64,000 bases of DNA from Paracoccus sp. (in: a-proteobacteria) (GCF_030538655.1 NZ_JAUNTO010000004.1:104569-168568); one strand, 5' to 3'; shown: positions 1 to 9,963, numbered from the stretch's first letter. A program made the numbers and translations. The notes: generated by a model not told the origin, from the letters alone.

Positions 1-105
1 GCCGACTATGCTATCACATCCGAAGCGGCATGGCTGGCGGATCTGTTCCGGGGCAGTCTGGCCAGTGATCTGCCGCCGACGCTGCGGCCGCCGGTGGCAT
101 CGTAA
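1..105 (+). CDS. C-terminal end of an unidentified protein (partial)
   Basis: An open frame enters from the left edge and ends at a TAA at 103-105, giving 34 residues that finish in a proline-rich tail. There is too little to name the family. It lies next to polysaccharide polymerase and flippase genes, so it may belong to the same exopolysaccharide cluster, but that rests on position only. Confidence 0.5.
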   Translation, partial: ADYAITSEAAWLADLFRGSLASDLPPTLRPPVAS

Positions 106-233
106 AGATTTACGCCCCACCAGATAACTTCATGGCTGCGCAAGGGTGGCGCAGTGGTCAGATGGACCGAAGGGCTGCTTTTGCGTCGGCCACCGCTCAA
201 GACTGGCAGCCGGGGAGCGACGCTTCACCCCGT

Positions 234-1892
234 TTACGCCACGGCGTGCCGTTCTCGTGCGGTGCCGACCAAGGCTGCTGCGGCACGACGCGACGGTGCG
301 GCAACGCGAGAGGTAAATTCCACCCGTCCGGCCAGCGATCCGGCGATCAACCATGTCAGCGGCGTGATGTTGGAATTGGGAACCGCGTCAATCATATTGG
401 CGATCAGCATCAGCGACAGCGCCGCGGATGCTGTGTCCAGATCCCCCCGGCGACGCCGCGCCAGCAGCGCGACCGGCACGATCAGCAAGCCGTAATACGA
501 CAGATAGCCGACCCAGCCGGATGTGCCCAAGGTGATGATCCAACCGCCATCGGTCACGCTGATGTCTTGCCCCGTGACCTGATCGCGGACCCGGTTGCGC
601 CCCCAGCTGCCCCAGCCGAACAGTGGCCGTTCGTTGGCCTTTTCCAGCAGCATATCCTCGTTCCGGATACGATAGGCTAGGGAATCTGCACGCTGCTCGT
701 TGATTTTTCCCGACCATTCCAGAACCGTATCCAGCGGCACCAACCCGGCACTGCGCATCATCGGGAAGGTCAGAATGAACAGCCCGATCAGAGCGGCAGC
801 CATCAGTTGCAGGCGAATGCCGCCGAAAATGATAAACGGCAACAGCGCGGCCGCGATGGCGGTTGCCCCCATATTCCGGCTGATAAAGGTGATGAACATC
901 AGCCACATCAGCGTCAGCACCCAGCGTGTCGGGTTACGCAGCGGATCACGCGCCTGTTTCGCGCCGCGTCGCGGGGCCGTTTCGCGCCTCGATCGCGCGG
1001 CGGTTTCCTGAACGGCTGCCGTGTCATCCGCGACGTCCAGTGCCACGGGTGCGCGCCCGCGTTGATTCTGGCGCCGCGCCTGGGTCGCCTGTTTCAGACG
1101 ATCCGATGACACCCGCCACAGCGCCGCCGTCGCCAGACAGCACATTGCGCAGAAAATACCGACCGCCAGCCCGTGCGACATGAACACCATCGGGCGAAAG
1201 CCATCGCGCACATGCTGAACAAAGCTGTGCTGGTGATAGCCGTAAGTCAGGCGGTGCAACTGCGGGCTGAAACGCACCTCCCACAGCATGAAGACCGAAT
1301 AGATCAGCGCGGCGGTCACGAGGATGCGCAGAAATGTCAGCTGCGCCTCGGGTGTGCCCAGAAAGCGGCGGGCCAGAAAGAACGGGATCAGCGTCATGAT
1401 CGCGTCCTGCATCATGGAAAAGCCGTCAAACATCCGCATTGGCAGCATTGTTACCGGGCCAACGCTGAACGCATCCATATTGGTAAATGCGATTGCCAGC
1501 GGTGTCAGAACAAAGCTCAGCATCAGCAGCAGAAAAATCGGATGCCGTTTGCGATGCGCCAGTTTTCCAGCGACTGTTTCGCGAACCGATCCGGCGGCCC
1601 GAACCGTCGAACGCGCGGCCCGGCGCATTTCTTCGCGCCCCCGGCTCAGCGCCAGCACCAGCGCGCAGGCGGCGGGCATGGTGGTTTTGTCCAGATCTGG
1701 CAGCAGGGGGATGTTGATGACAAACCTTTGCGGCAGAAACATCTGGCCCAACAGGAATGTCCAGATCAGCGCCGGCACCAGTTGCATCCGCCGGAACAGC
1801 AGGATGGCCACCAGCGGATAGCTGAACAGGGCAAGATAGACCATGACAATGAACCTAAGGGCGACCAATGGTGACAGCGGACGCCGTATCAT
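234..1892 (-). CDS. O-antigen ligase / Wzy-type polysaccharide polymerase-like membrane protein
   Basis: About 552 residues, with many hydrophobic segments separated by short Arg-rich loops, and one long charged, Ala/Arg-rich loop (around residues 275-330) that should be cytoplasmic or periplasmic. A Trp/Gly-rich stretch reading FGWGSWGRNR, then a GGW motif, lies in the last third, as in the large loop of Wzy/WaaL-type proteins. The likely role is polymerisation or ligation of an exported polysaccharide. I chose the ATG at 1892 over a TTG six codons upstream. It is divergent from the secreted glycosidase-like gene at 2053, and a flippase follows. The family assignment rests on topology and context; the sugar substrate is unknown. 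Confidence 0.6.
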   Translation of the reverse strand: MIRRPLSPLVALRFIVMVYLALFSYPLVAILLFRRMQLVPALIWTFLLGQMFLPQRFVINIPLLPDLDKTTMPAACALVLALSRGREEMRRAARSTVRAAGSVRETVAGKLAHRKRHPIFLLLMLSFVLTPLAIAFTNMDAFSVGPVTMLPMRMFDGFSMMQDAIMTLIPFFLARRFLGTPEAQLTFLRILVTAALIYSVFMLWEVRFSPQLHRLTYGYHQHSFVQHVRDGFRPMVFMSHGLAVGIFCAMCCLATAALWRVSSDRLKQATQARRQNQRGRAPVALDVADDTAAVQETAARSRRETAPRRGAKQARDPLRNPTRWVLTLMWLMFITFISRNMGATAIAAALLPFIIFGGIRLQLMAAALIGLFILTFPMMRSAGLVPLDTVLEWSGKINEQRADSLAYRIRNEDMLLEKANERPLFGWGSWGRNRVRDQVTGQDISVTDGGWIITLGTSGWVGYLSYYGLLIVPVALLARRRRGDLDTASAALSLMLIANMIDAVPNSNITPLTWLIAGSLAGRVEFTSRVAAPSRRAAAALVGTARERHAVA

Positions 1893-2052
1893 GCCACCAA
1901 TCGCCGTCAAGACGAAGTGTTTGCCTGCAAATTTACGCGATTTTAAGCCGCAGCAGACAGTGTTACGGCGATAAGCCGCCGCCTCGGCAAGACAGTGGCG
2001 GGTGCCTGTGCTAGGGCAACGGTCGCATGCCCAACCTGACGGAGACGGTTCG

Positions 2053-5010
2053 ATGTTGTTTCATTTATGGTGGCGCGCGCTGTGCCTTGGGGGGGCTTTG
2101 GCGTCGCTTCTGGCTGTGGCGGGGTTGCCTGCGTCCGCAGGTCCGGCGCGTTTTTCTGTCAGCGATCAGGTTGTTGCGCCAGCCGCCCAAGGGGTGACGG
2201 CGACGGTTGACAGCATGGGCGAGGGCAGCACGTTTTTCCCTGGCGGGGACTTTGAACCGATCATTCATCGCGACTGGTTCTATGCGGCGGACGATTCGCC
2301 TGTGGATCAGCCGGGACGGATCGTGGTCAGTGCGCAGGATGTCAGCCGTTGGGATGTGTTGCGCGATGGCGCGCTGGATGCTGCCGATGTGCAGGTATTG
2401 CGGGTCGAGAACGGCCGGTTCCACGAGGTGCGCAGCGGCACTGTGGCCCCCGGCGGCCATGCGGTTTCGGGGTGGTTGCCGCTGACGGGCGGCATGATCT
2501 CGGTGCATCCCGGTCTGGGCCGTGCGACGGTCTGGATCGCCGATTGGGAACGCCCCGGCGTGCCGCGCTGGTTCACCGTGCGCACCTATGACAGTCAGGG
2601 CCGCCTGTCGGATTATGCCGTTCCCGCACGGGTCGATGTGCCACAGGATCTGCGCGATCAGGCCAGCCGCGACGATCCCGACCGGCCCTCGGAAGGGCCG
2701 CCATCGGTCGATGATCCCTATGCCGCCACCGATCCGCGCGGGCCGCTTGCCCCCGAGGGGGTAAGCGCGCGGATGGACTCTGGTGCCAAGGTGCAGCTGA
2801 CCTGGGATTTGCCTGCCGATGACGATGACATTGTGGGGGTGATGGTCTATCAGTCCTATGTCGCGCCCGAACAGATGCGCGGCTTTGGCCTGACCCTGAC
2901 CGACGCCGCATCGGGTGAGCCTGTGCGACGCGGCGATCTGATCGTGTTGCGCAAGCTGATCGAACAGCCTGACCGCACGAAACTGGTCTCGGACCGGGTG
3001 TGGAACGCAGGTGCCGCTTCCAGTTGGCTGCGCCGTATGACGCCGGATTTCTATGATGCGCAGGGTGATGCGAAATGGTCGCTTCGCCCGCATGATCCCG
3101 ATCCGGCGCGGACATGGGGCGGGCGCAGCTATCTGCATGTCGAACTGCCGGGCCGGACACGGTTTTCCCTTGGCGCGTATAATCATGCGGGAACCGGGCA
3201 AAGCTGGTATCAGGTGCTGCGCCCCGGCGTGGAATACACCGTGACCGCACGTCTGCGCGGCGCGCGTGCGGGCCGGGCGCAGTTCCGCCTGCTGGGCACC
3301 GCATATCAGGATTTGCCCGCCGTGCCGCTGGATTACGGCACGGAATGGGCAAATGTCAGCGCCACCTTTACCGTGCCCGAGATGCTGACCGAGGCGCGGC
3401 CTGTCGGCCAGATGGTGCTGGCCTTTCAGGGACCGGGCTGGGTCGATGTGGATGATGTGCGCGTTCACCGCAGCGACATCCCCTTTCTGGCGCTGAGCGC
3501 CGAAGACAGCACAGCCCTGCACGATGCCGGGATCTCGGCGCTGCGGTTTCACGGAATGGTGCGCACCGGGACCGACACCTATGATCTGCCCGCGCTTCTG
3601 CGCAGCGGCGGGTTCCGGTTGCGGCATCAGCAGATGGCCGGAATGCCTGATTCTCTGGGCTGGGCGCAGGATGCGGCGGCAGACCCATGGCTTCAGATCG
3701 AACCGCATCTGAACGATGAGGAATGGCGCGGACTGATCGAATATCTGGCCGCCCCCTTTGATCCGGCGACGGATGACCCTGCTGACAAGCCCTGGGCTGC
3801 GCTGCGGGCGGCACAGGGGCGGGCAGCCCCCTGGACCGATCAGTTCGACCGCATCTATTTCGAGGTCGGCAACGAAACCTGGAACCCGATTTTTCGCCCG
3901 TGGGTGTTTCGTGGCATGACGGATGCTGCGACCGGCACGCAATATGACAGCGGGCAGGTTTACGGTCTGTTTCAGGCCCATGTGGCGCAGATTTTGCGGT
4001 CCAGCCCATGGTGGGATAGCGCAGGGCTTGAGGACAAGATGATTTTCGTCATCGGCGGTCGCGCGGGTTTCGATTTCGGCAGTCGCGCGGCGCAGATGGC
4101 CGCGCCTGCCGATGCCGCCGATCTGTTAAGCATTGCGGCCTATAACGGCGGCTGGGATGAAAACGAAGGCCCGCCGCGGCGCAACAGGGCCAGCTTTATG
4201 AACCTGCTCAATCAGGTGCTTCAGGTCACGCCGCAGCGGATCGAACAGGTGTCAAAGGGCGCTGAAGATGTTTCCACACAGACCGGGCGCCGCCCGCTGA
4301 TCGGCACGTATGAGGCCGGGCCGGGCTATGTGATGAACGGGCTGAATGGCGCGAAGCTGTCACCCGAACAGCAGCGCGAACAGGAACAGGTGATGAAAAG
4401 CCGCGCCGCTGGTGTGGCGACACTGGATACCTTCCTGATGCAGCGGCAATTGGGCATGACGGTGCAGAACTTTTTCACCTTTGGTCCGGGCGAATACTGG
4501 CGCTCGCATCAGAACTGGTATGACGGCGGCGCGGGCTATCCGGCGTGGAACCTGCTGGCCGCCATGAACCGCCACGGCGCGGGTGAGATGCTGGCCGTTA
4601 CGGCCTCGGGCGATATGCCGACTCAGCGTCTGCGCAAGGCCGAAAGGCGTGCCGCCGTGCGCCGCGCGCCGCAAATCGCGGTTTACGCGGCCCGTCATGA
4701 TGACCGACTGACCGTTTTTGCGTTGTCGCGACAGGTGCCCGACACGCCTGATGGCACCGACGCCTGCACCCCGGTCGAGGTGGCCTTGCCTGTCACGCGC
4801 GCCGGGTCGCTGCGCCTGATCCGCACCGGCGGGGCTTATGATGATAACTTCACCACTGGTCCCGCCCCGGTGATCGACGAAATCGCGTTGGACCCGGCCC
4901 TGATCCGTGACGGGCTGCTAAGGATCGGCGGGGCCGACAGTGGTGCGCCGGATTGCGGGCTGCCGGGGGCGTCGGCCTATATCTATGTGATCGAGGGCGC
5001 AGCGCCGTGA
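2053..5010 (+). CDS. Secreted glycoside-hydrolase-like protein of an exopolysaccharide cluster
   Basis: 985 residues from the ATG at 2053, preceded by GGAG with 8 bases spacing. A Sec signal peptide is obvious (about residues 1-29, ending ASAG). Residues around 240-290 resemble a fibronectin-III-like strand pattern. The C-terminal half contains EVGNETWNP with Glu at about 608, the classic Asn-Glu acid/base motif of clan GH-A. A Tyr-Glu at about 753-754 (GTYEAGPG) fits the nucleophile. Its likely role is trimming or releasing the polysaccharide made by the flanking Wzy/Wzx genes, as seen in many polymer clusters that carry their own glycosidase. The exact GH family and substrate are not recognisable by eye; GH39- or GH30-like enzymes are alternatives. 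Confidence 0.6.
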   Translation: MLFHLWWRALCLGGALASLLAVAGLPASAGPARFSVSDQVVAPAAQGVTATVDSMGEGSTFFPGGDFEPIIHRDWFYAADDSPVDQPGRIVVSAQDVSRWDVLRDGALDAADVQVLRVENGRFHEVRSGTVAPGGHAVSGWLPLTGGMISVHPGLGRATVWIADWERPGVPRWFTVRTYDSQGRLSDYAVPARVDVPQDLRDQASRDDPDRPSEGPPSVDDPYAATDPRGPLAPEGVSARMDSGAKVQLTWDLPADDDDIVGVMVYQSYVAPEQMRGFGLTLTDAASGEPVRRGDLIVLRKLIEQPDRTKLVSDRVWNAGAASSWLRRMTPDFYDAQGDAKWSLRPHDPDPARTWGGRSYLHVELPGRTRFSLGAYNHAGTGQSWYQVLRPGVEYTVTARLRGARAGRAQFRLLGTAYQDLPAVPLDYGTEWANVSATFTVPEMLTEARPVGQMVLAFQGPGWVDVDDVRVHRSDIPFLALSAEDSTALHDAGISALRFHGMVRTGTDTYDLPALLRSGGFRLRHQQMAGMPDSLGWAQDAAADPWLQIEPHLNDEEWRGLIEYLAAPFDPATDDPADKPWAALRAAQGRAAPWTDQFDRIYFEVGNETWNPIFRPWVFRGMTDAATGTQYDSGQVYGLFQAHVAQILRSSPWWDSAGLEDKMIFVIGGRAGFDFGSRAAQMAAPADAADLLSIAAYNGGWDENEGPPRRNRASFMNLLNQVLQVTPQRIEQVSKGAEDVSTQTGRRPLIGTYEAGPGYVMNGLNGAKLSPEQQREQEQVMKSRAAGVATLDTFLMQRQLGMTVQNFFTFGPGEYWRSHQNWYDGGAGYPAWNLLAAMNRHGAGEMLAVTASGDMPTQRLRKAERRAAVRRAPQIAVYAARHDDRLTVFALSRQVPDTPDGTDACTPVEVALPVTRAGSLRLIRTGGAYDDNFTTGPAPVIDEIALDPALIRDGLLRIGGADSGAPDCGLPGASAYIYVIEGAAP

Positions 5011-5133
5011 CCTTGCGCGTATGTTTGCCAATCGTTTACCTGCCCCGGCAATCGGCTATCGACTTTGATCTGCAAAGGCGGCACAAGCTGCGCCGGAAAG
5101 CTGTTTTCCTGTAAGTTTGTGCGTCATCGTTTC

Positions 5134-6519
5134 ATGCAGATTCCATCGTTCTTTCGCCGCCTGACGGGTGATTCCGGTTCGTTGCGGGCACGCAGCATTC
5201 GCGCCTCGGTTATTACTGTGGGCGGAATTGTGACACAGCGCAGCCTCAGTCTTGTCAGCAACCTCATCATGACGCGCCTGCTGGTGCCCGAGGCGTTCGG
5301 CCTGATGGCGATGGTGGTGGTGGTGCATATTCTGGTCACGATGCTGTCCGACATCGGCGTCCATCAAAGCATCATCCGGTCCGAGCGTGGCGATCAGCTG
5401 TATTACCTGCGCGCGGCATGGTCGGTGCAGATTGTGCGAACGACGTTGATTACCGCAGTGGTGGCGGCTGCGGGGCTGGGTATCGGGGTTTTGGGGCCGC
5501 GTTTGGCCCCGCCCGACAGTGTTTACGCCGACCCGCAACTGCCATGGCTGATCGTGGTGTCGTCGCTGGCGATGCTGTTCAAGGGCTGTGAATCGGCCGG
5601 GGTCGCACTGGCCAGACGGCGGCTGATGCTGGGCAAGATCACGCAGATCGACATCGGCAACCAGATCATCGTCATCATCCTGATGGTGCTGCTGGCGCAA
5701 TGGAAGGCCACTGTCTGGGTGCTGTTGCTGGGGATGATGCTGGGCGCGTTTCAGCGCATGATCTGGACCCATATCGCCTTTCGCGATACGCCGATGCGCT
5801 GGGTCTGGGATCGCGAAATTGCTGCCGATCTGTGGCAATACGGGCGCTGGCTGATCGTGTCATCGCTGTCAACCTTTGTGGCCAATCAGGGCGACCGGCT
5901 GATTTTGGGTGCGTTTCTGGACAAGACCACCTTTGGCATCTACGTCATCGCCGCTTTGTGGATCGAGGCGGGGATGAACCTGATTTCCATGGTCGGATCG
6001 CAGATCGCGCTGGCGGGCTTTGCCGAAAAGCTGCGCACCGCCCGCGATCATTTTGACCAGGTGTTCCGCAAGGTCATGCGTGCCTTTGCGGCGCTGGTTC
6101 TGGTCACATTTCTGGGCGGGTTCTTTATCGGCCCGCTGCTGATCCAGGCGCTGTATACCCCCGAATATCACGCGGCGGGCTGGATGGTTTCGCTGCTGTC
6201 GTTCCGCTTTTTGTGCGCGCGCACGACCCCCTATGCGATGTTCCTTCTGGCCGAGGGGCAAAGCCGCAATGTTGCCTTTGTCTCGATGATTTCGGCGGCT
6301 GTCATGTTGGTGGGCCTGCCGCTGGCGCTGACGCAGTTCGGCGTGACCGCGGCGATCACCATGATCGCGCTGGCGCAGATCTGGGCCACGCCGCTGCTGA
6401 TTATAGGGGCGCGGCGGCGGATGCCCAACCTGCCGCCGTTCGGGCAGGAACTGGCGCTGATCGCCGCCACCGTGGCGGCGGCTGTTTTTGTTGCGGCCAC
6501 GGGGCTTTATGGCGGCTGA
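5134..6519 (+). CDS. Polysaccharide flippase (Wzx / oligosaccharide flippase family)
   Basis: About 461 residues with roughly 12-14 hydrophobic helices. The N-terminus has a long helix ending SNLIMTRLLVPEAFGLMA, typical of WzxC/ExoT-type members of the MOP superfamily (a 'TRLL.P..FG' signature after TM1). It should flip lipid-linked repeat units across the inner membrane. I chose the ATG at 5134; the frame is open further upstream to a TTG at 5065, but neither start has a convincing ribosome binding site. It ends the exopolysaccharide cluster: the next gene, 72 bases downstream, is an ion antiporter. Confidence 0.8.
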   Translation: MQIPSFFRRLTGDSGSLRARSIRASVITVGGIVTQRSLSLVSNLIMTRLLVPEAFGLMAMVVVVHILVTMLSDIGVHQSIIRSERGDQLYYLRAAWSVQIVRTTLITAVVAAAGLGIGVLGPRLAPPDSVYADPQLPWLIVVSSLAMLFKGCESAGVALARRRLMLGKITQIDIGNQIIVIILMVLLAQWKATVWVLLLGMMLGAFQRMIWTHIAFRDTPMRWVWDREIAADLWQYGRWLIVSSLSTFVANQGDRLILGAFLDKTTFGIYVIAALWIEAGMNLISMVGSQIALAGFAEKLRTARDHFDQVFRKVMRAFAALVLVTFLGGFFIGPLLIQALYTPEYHAAGWMVSLLSFRFLCARTTPYAMFLLAEGQSRNVAFVSMISAAVMLVGLPLALTQFGVTAAITMIALAQIWATPLLIIGARRRMPNLPPFGQELALIAATVAAAVFVAATGLYGG

Positions 6520-6590
6520 GGGGGCTGTTCCCCCCTTGCGGTTGTCTGGGAATTAACGTCTGATAACGCAAACAATGATGGGGGACGAAC

Positions 6591-8378
6591 ATGGCAGAGG
6601 CAGCAGGGCTTGCGCATACGATCGGGCCGGTGGTCGTGCTGATGGGCGCGGCGGTCACGGCGGTGCCTCTGTTCCGCTGGCTTGGGCTTGGCTCGGTTCT
6701 GGGCTATTTCGCCGCCGGGGCGCTGGTCGGACCTTCGGTGTTCGGGCTGTTCTCTGATCCGGCCTCGATCCTGCATTTCGCCGAACTGGGCGTTGTCATG
6801 TTCCTGTTCGTCATCGGGCTGGAACTGCGCCCGCAGACCCTGTGGCGGATGCGCGGGCAGATTTTCGGCCTGGGCGCGGCGCAGGTGATAACCTGTATCG
6901 CGTTGCTGACCGTCGGTGGCATCGTGCTGTTCAGCTTTAGCCCTGCGGTCGCCTTTGTCGGCGCCGCGGGGTTTGTGATGTCATCGACCGCCGTTATCAT
7001 GTCGATCCTTCAGGAACGCGGCGAAATTGCCAGCGCCGAGGGGCAGAAGGCTGTTTCGATCTTGCTGTTCGAGGATCTGATGATCGTGCCGCTGCTGGCC
7101 TTCGTCGCCATGCTGTCCCCAGTGTCCAGTGGCGAAAGCGGGATTGGCGGTATCCTGATCGCCATCGGTGCGCTGGCCGCGCTGATCCTTGCCGGACGTT
7201 ATCTGCTGGACCCGTTCTTCGCCCTTCTGGCCCGCACCCGCACGCGCGAGGTGCTGACAGCGGGTGCCCTGCTGATCGTTCTGGGGGCCGCGTTGCTGAT
7301 GGAATGGGCCGGGCTGTCGATGGCGATGGGGGCGTTTATTGCGGGCGTGCTGCTGTCGGGGTCCAGTTATCGGCATCAGATCGAAACCGACATAGAACCG
7401 TTCCGGGGCCTGCTGATGGGGCTGTTCTTCATGGCGGTCGGCATGTCACTGGACCTGCGCCTGATCGCCGCCGACTGGTCCATGGTGCTGGCGATGCTGA
7501 TCGCCGCCGTGACTGTGAAGGCGGCGGGCATTTATCTGGTCGCCCGCCTGTTCGGCGACAGCAATCATGCCGCGCTGCACCGCGCCTCGATGTTCGCGCA
7601 GGGCGGCGAATTCGCCTTTGTGCTGTTTCTGGGTGCTGTGTCCGGGCGGGTCATCACCGATCATGAAAACGCGCTGCTCTCTACCGTGGTGATCTTGTCG
7701 ATGGCGTTGACCCCGCTGATCCTGATCGCCGCCGACCGGCTGTTAAAAGACGACTCGCCCTCTATGGAGGGGGTGGACGAGGCGCGCGATCTGCATGGGC
7801 AGGTGCTGATGATCGGTTTTGGCCGGTTCGGGCAGATCGTGTCGCAGATGCTGCTGCGCCAGAATGTCGAGGTGTCGGTGATCGAAACCGACCCCGATCT
7901 GATCCGCATCGCCAACGAGGCGTTCGGCTTCAAGATCTTCTATGGCGATGGCGCGCGGCTGGACATTCTGCATCATTCCGGCGCCGTCGATGCCGAGGTT
8001 ATCATCGTCTGCGTTGATGATCAGGCGGTGGCCACCCGCATTGCCGAACTGGTTCATCACGAATTTCCCATGGCTAAACTGTTGGTGCGTGCGACTGACC
8101 GACGGCATTCCGTCGAACTGATCCGCCTTGGCGTCGATTACCAAATCCGCGAAACGCTGGAATCCGCCCTTGTCATGGGTGCGGAAAGCCTGCGCGAACT
8201 CGGCCTGTCAGAGCCTGAGATCGAAGAAACGCTGGAAGACATCCGTCGCCGTGACGCCGAGCGGCTGACCATGCAGGTGCAGGGCGACCTCCGCGATGGG
8301 CTGGATCGCCTGTATCGCCCCACGCCCGAGCCGCTGACCACGCCTCGCCCCCGCCCCTCAGAGGAGAAACCCGCATGA
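6591..8378 (+). CDS. CPA2-family cation:proton antiporter with C-terminal TrkA-N domain (KefB/KefC/YbaL-like)
   Basis: 595 residues. The first ~385 form a Na+/H+-exchanger-type membrane domain containing VMFLFVIGLELRP and a GGEFAFVLF motif, both typical of CPA2 proteins. A cytosolic TrkA-N/RCK domain follows with a Rossmann motif GFGRFG at residues 409-414, which should bind a nucleotide and gate the transporter. It probably mediates K+ or Na+ efflux coupled to protons. GGGGAC sits 5' of the ATG. The next gene, an FMN reductase, overlaps the stop by ATGA, recalling KefC, which needs a flavodoxin-like partner (KefF). Ion specificity cannot be read from the sequence. Confidence 0.88.
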   Translation: MAEAAGLAHTIGPVVVLMGAAVTAVPLFRWLGLGSVLGYFAAGALVGPSVFGLFSDPASILHFAELGVVMFLFVIGLELRPQTLWRMRGQIFGLGAAQVITCIALLTVGGIVLFSFSPAVAFVGAAGFVMSSTAVIMSILQERGEIASAEGQKAVSILLFEDLMIVPLLAFVAMLSPVSSGESGIGGILIAIGALAALILAGRYLLDPFFALLARTRTREVLTAGALLIVLGAALLMEWAGLSMAMGAFIAGVLLSGSSYRHQIETDIEPFRGLLMGLFFMAVGMSLDLRLIAADWSMVLAMLIAAVTVKAAGIYLVARLFGDSNHAALHRASMFAQGGEFAFVLFLGAVSGRVITDHENALLSTVVILSMALTPLILIAADRLLKDDSPSMEGVDEARDLHGQVLMIGFGRFGQIVSQMLLRQNVEVSVIETDPDLIRIANEAFGFKIFYGDGARLDILHHSGAVDAEVIIVCVDDQAVATRIAELVHHEFPMAKLLVRATDRRHSVELIRLGVDYQIRETLESALVMGAESLRELGLSEPEIEETLEDIRRRDAERLTMQVQGDLRDGLDRLYRPTPEPLTTPRPRPSEEKPA

Positions 8379-8914
8379 CCACCATCCTTGGCCTGTCTGG
8401 CAGCCTGCGCCGCGCCTCGTTCAACACGGGTCTGCTGCGCGCGGCGGCTGACACCGCGCCCGATCACGTCACCATCGAGATCGGTTCGATCCGCGAGGTG
8501 CCGTTGTATGACGGCGATCTGGAAGCCACCCACGGCCTGCCCGCAGCGGTGCAGCAGTTGCAGAAACAGCTGGGCGCAGCAGACGGGCTGTTGCTGGTCA
8601 CGCCCGAATATAACAACGGTATTCCCGGCGTGTTCAAGAACGCGCTGGACTGGATGTCGCGCGGTCCGGGGCTGGATCTGTTCGCCGGGATGCCGGTGGC
8701 TGTCATCGGCGCCTCGCCCGGCGGGTTTGGCACGATCTTGGCGCAGGATCACTGGCTGCCGGTGCTGCGCACCCTGCGCACCCGCCCGTGGTTTGAAGGT
8801 CGGCTGATGGTGTCGCGCGCTGGCAGCCTGTTTGACGAAAACGGCGACCTGACCGACGACAAAACCCGCGAAGCTCTGGCCGGGTTTATCGCAGGCTTTG
8901 CCGCCAGCCTGTGA
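8375..8914 (+). CDS. NADPH-dependent FMN reductase / flavodoxin-like quinone reductase
   Basis: 179 residues of the NADPH-dependent FMN reductase family: an N-terminal LSGSLRRASFN phosphate-binding loop, the central TPEYNNGIPGVFKNALDW motif that contacts flavin, and a downstream GASPGGFG loop. Soluble and cytoplasmic. Its ATG overlaps the antiporter stop (ATGA), so the two are co-translated. This parallels the KefF-KefC pair, where an oxidoreductase subunit activates the antiporter. The functional coupling here is inferred from gene order only. Confidence 0.88.
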   Translation: MTTILGLSGSLRRASFNTGLLRAAADTAPDHVTIEIGSIREVPLYDGDLEATHGLPAAVQQLQKQLGAADGLLLVTPEYNNGIPGVFKNALDWMSRGPGLDLFAGMPVAVIGASPGGFGTILAQDHWLPVLRTLRTRPWFEGRLMVSRAGSLFDENGDLTDDKTREALAGFIAGFAASL

Positions 8915-8921
8915 CACGGCA

Positions 8922-9860
8922 TCAGGGCAGGCGGGCAATCCGTTCGGTCAGCAGGTCAAAGAACCCCGCCGCGTCCACATCGCGCATGAACAGCGCATTG
9001 GGGGCGCGGTCGCTGACCCGCCACCAATCGGCCACCGTCATGCCAAGGGTAAATTCGCCCTTGGTTTCGATCTCGACGTTGATTTCGCGCCCCGAAAACA
9101 GATCGGGCCGCAACAGCCAGGCGATGGTGCAGGGGTCATGCAGCGGTGCGCCCTCGCTCCCGTATTTCTCGCGGTCATAGCGCTCAAAGAAATCGGTCCA
9201 GCTTGCCACGGCAGGTCCGCAGCGGTTTGGCATCGCGCGCATCCTCTCGACCCAGGCGCGGTTGGTCAGCGCCGCATGGGTCACATCCAGCGGCATCACC
9301 ACCAAAGGCACGCCCGCGTCAAACACAATCGCCGCTGCCTCGGGATCGACATAGATGTTGAACTCTGCCGCCGGGGTGATGTTGCCGACCTCGAAATAGG
9401 CGCCGCCCATCAACACGATCCGCTGCACACGGGCCACCACGTCGGGCGCACGCCGAAAGGCGGTGGCGATATTGGTCAGCGGCCCGATCGGCACCAGCGT
9501 GACCGTTCCCGCCGGTTCTCGCCGCAAGGTTTCAATAATGAAATCAACCGCGTGCTGATCCTGCAAGGCCAACACGGGTTCAGGCAATTCGATCCCGTCC
9601 AGCCCGGTTTTGCCGTGGACATGTTCCGCTGTCACCAGCCGCCGGTGCATCGGTGCATCGCAGCCCGCAAACACCGGCACATCGCCGCGCCCCGACAACT
9701 CCACCACCTTGCGCGCATTCAGCGCCGTCAAAGGCAAGGGCACATTGCCCGCCACCGCCGTCACCCCCAGCACCTGCAATTCCGGCGAGGCCAGTGCCAG
9801 CAAAAGCGCCACCGCATCATCCTGCCCCGGATCTGTATCAATGATAATCTTTTGTGCCAT
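8922..9860 (-). CDS. Nucleoside hydrolase (inosine/uridine-preferring type)
   Basis: 312 residues starting MAQKIIIDTDPGQDDA. The DTDPGxDD cluster binds the catalytic Ca2+ and is diagnostic of the family. A second conserved stretch, LVPIGPLTNIATA, and an N-x-x-x-D region near the C-terminus (EFNIYVDPEAA) also match. It hydrolyses the N-glycosidic bond of ribonucleosides for salvage. The frame stays open upstream to 9902, but the family N-terminus fits the ATG at 9860. It is convergent with the FMN reductase, 7 bases apart. An iron-binding protein gene precedes it on the same strand, with a repeat element between. Confidence 0.9.
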   Translation of the reverse strand: MAQKIIIDTDPGQDDAVALLLALASPELQVLGVTAVAGNVPLPLTALNARKVVELSGRGDVPVFAGCDAPMHRRLVTAEHVHGKTGLDGIELPEPVLALQDQHAVDFIIETLRREPAGTVTLVPIGPLTNIATAFRRAPDVVARVQRIVLMGGAYFEVGNITPAAEFNIYVDPEAAAIVFDAGVPLVVMPLDVTHAALTNRAWVERMRAMPNRCGPAVASWTDFFERYDREKYGSEGAPLHDPCTIAWLLRPDLFSGREINVEIETKGEFTLGMTVADWWRVSDRAPNALFMRDVDAAGFFDLLTERIARLP

Positions 9861-9910
9861 ATCGCCCCCAGCAGAACGGGCGCAGGAAACCCCCGCGCCC
9901 ATCCTTGGTC

Positions 9911-9944
9911 TTTAAATATCCTGGGGTCGGGGGCAAGGCCCCGG
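9911..9944 (+). repeat. Intergenic repeat copy A (AAATATCC followed by G-rich hairpin)
   Basis: TTTAAATATCCTGGGG followed by a short hairpin, GGGGC-AAG-GCCCC. Two other intergenic spaces in this window (47769-47831 and, inverted, 56394-56435) carry the same order of an ATATCC core followed by a G/C hairpin. Here it lies between the iron-binding protein stop and the nucleoside hydrolase start. Confidence 0.45.
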
Positions 9945-9963
9945 TCCGGCGATGCCGCCCCGG

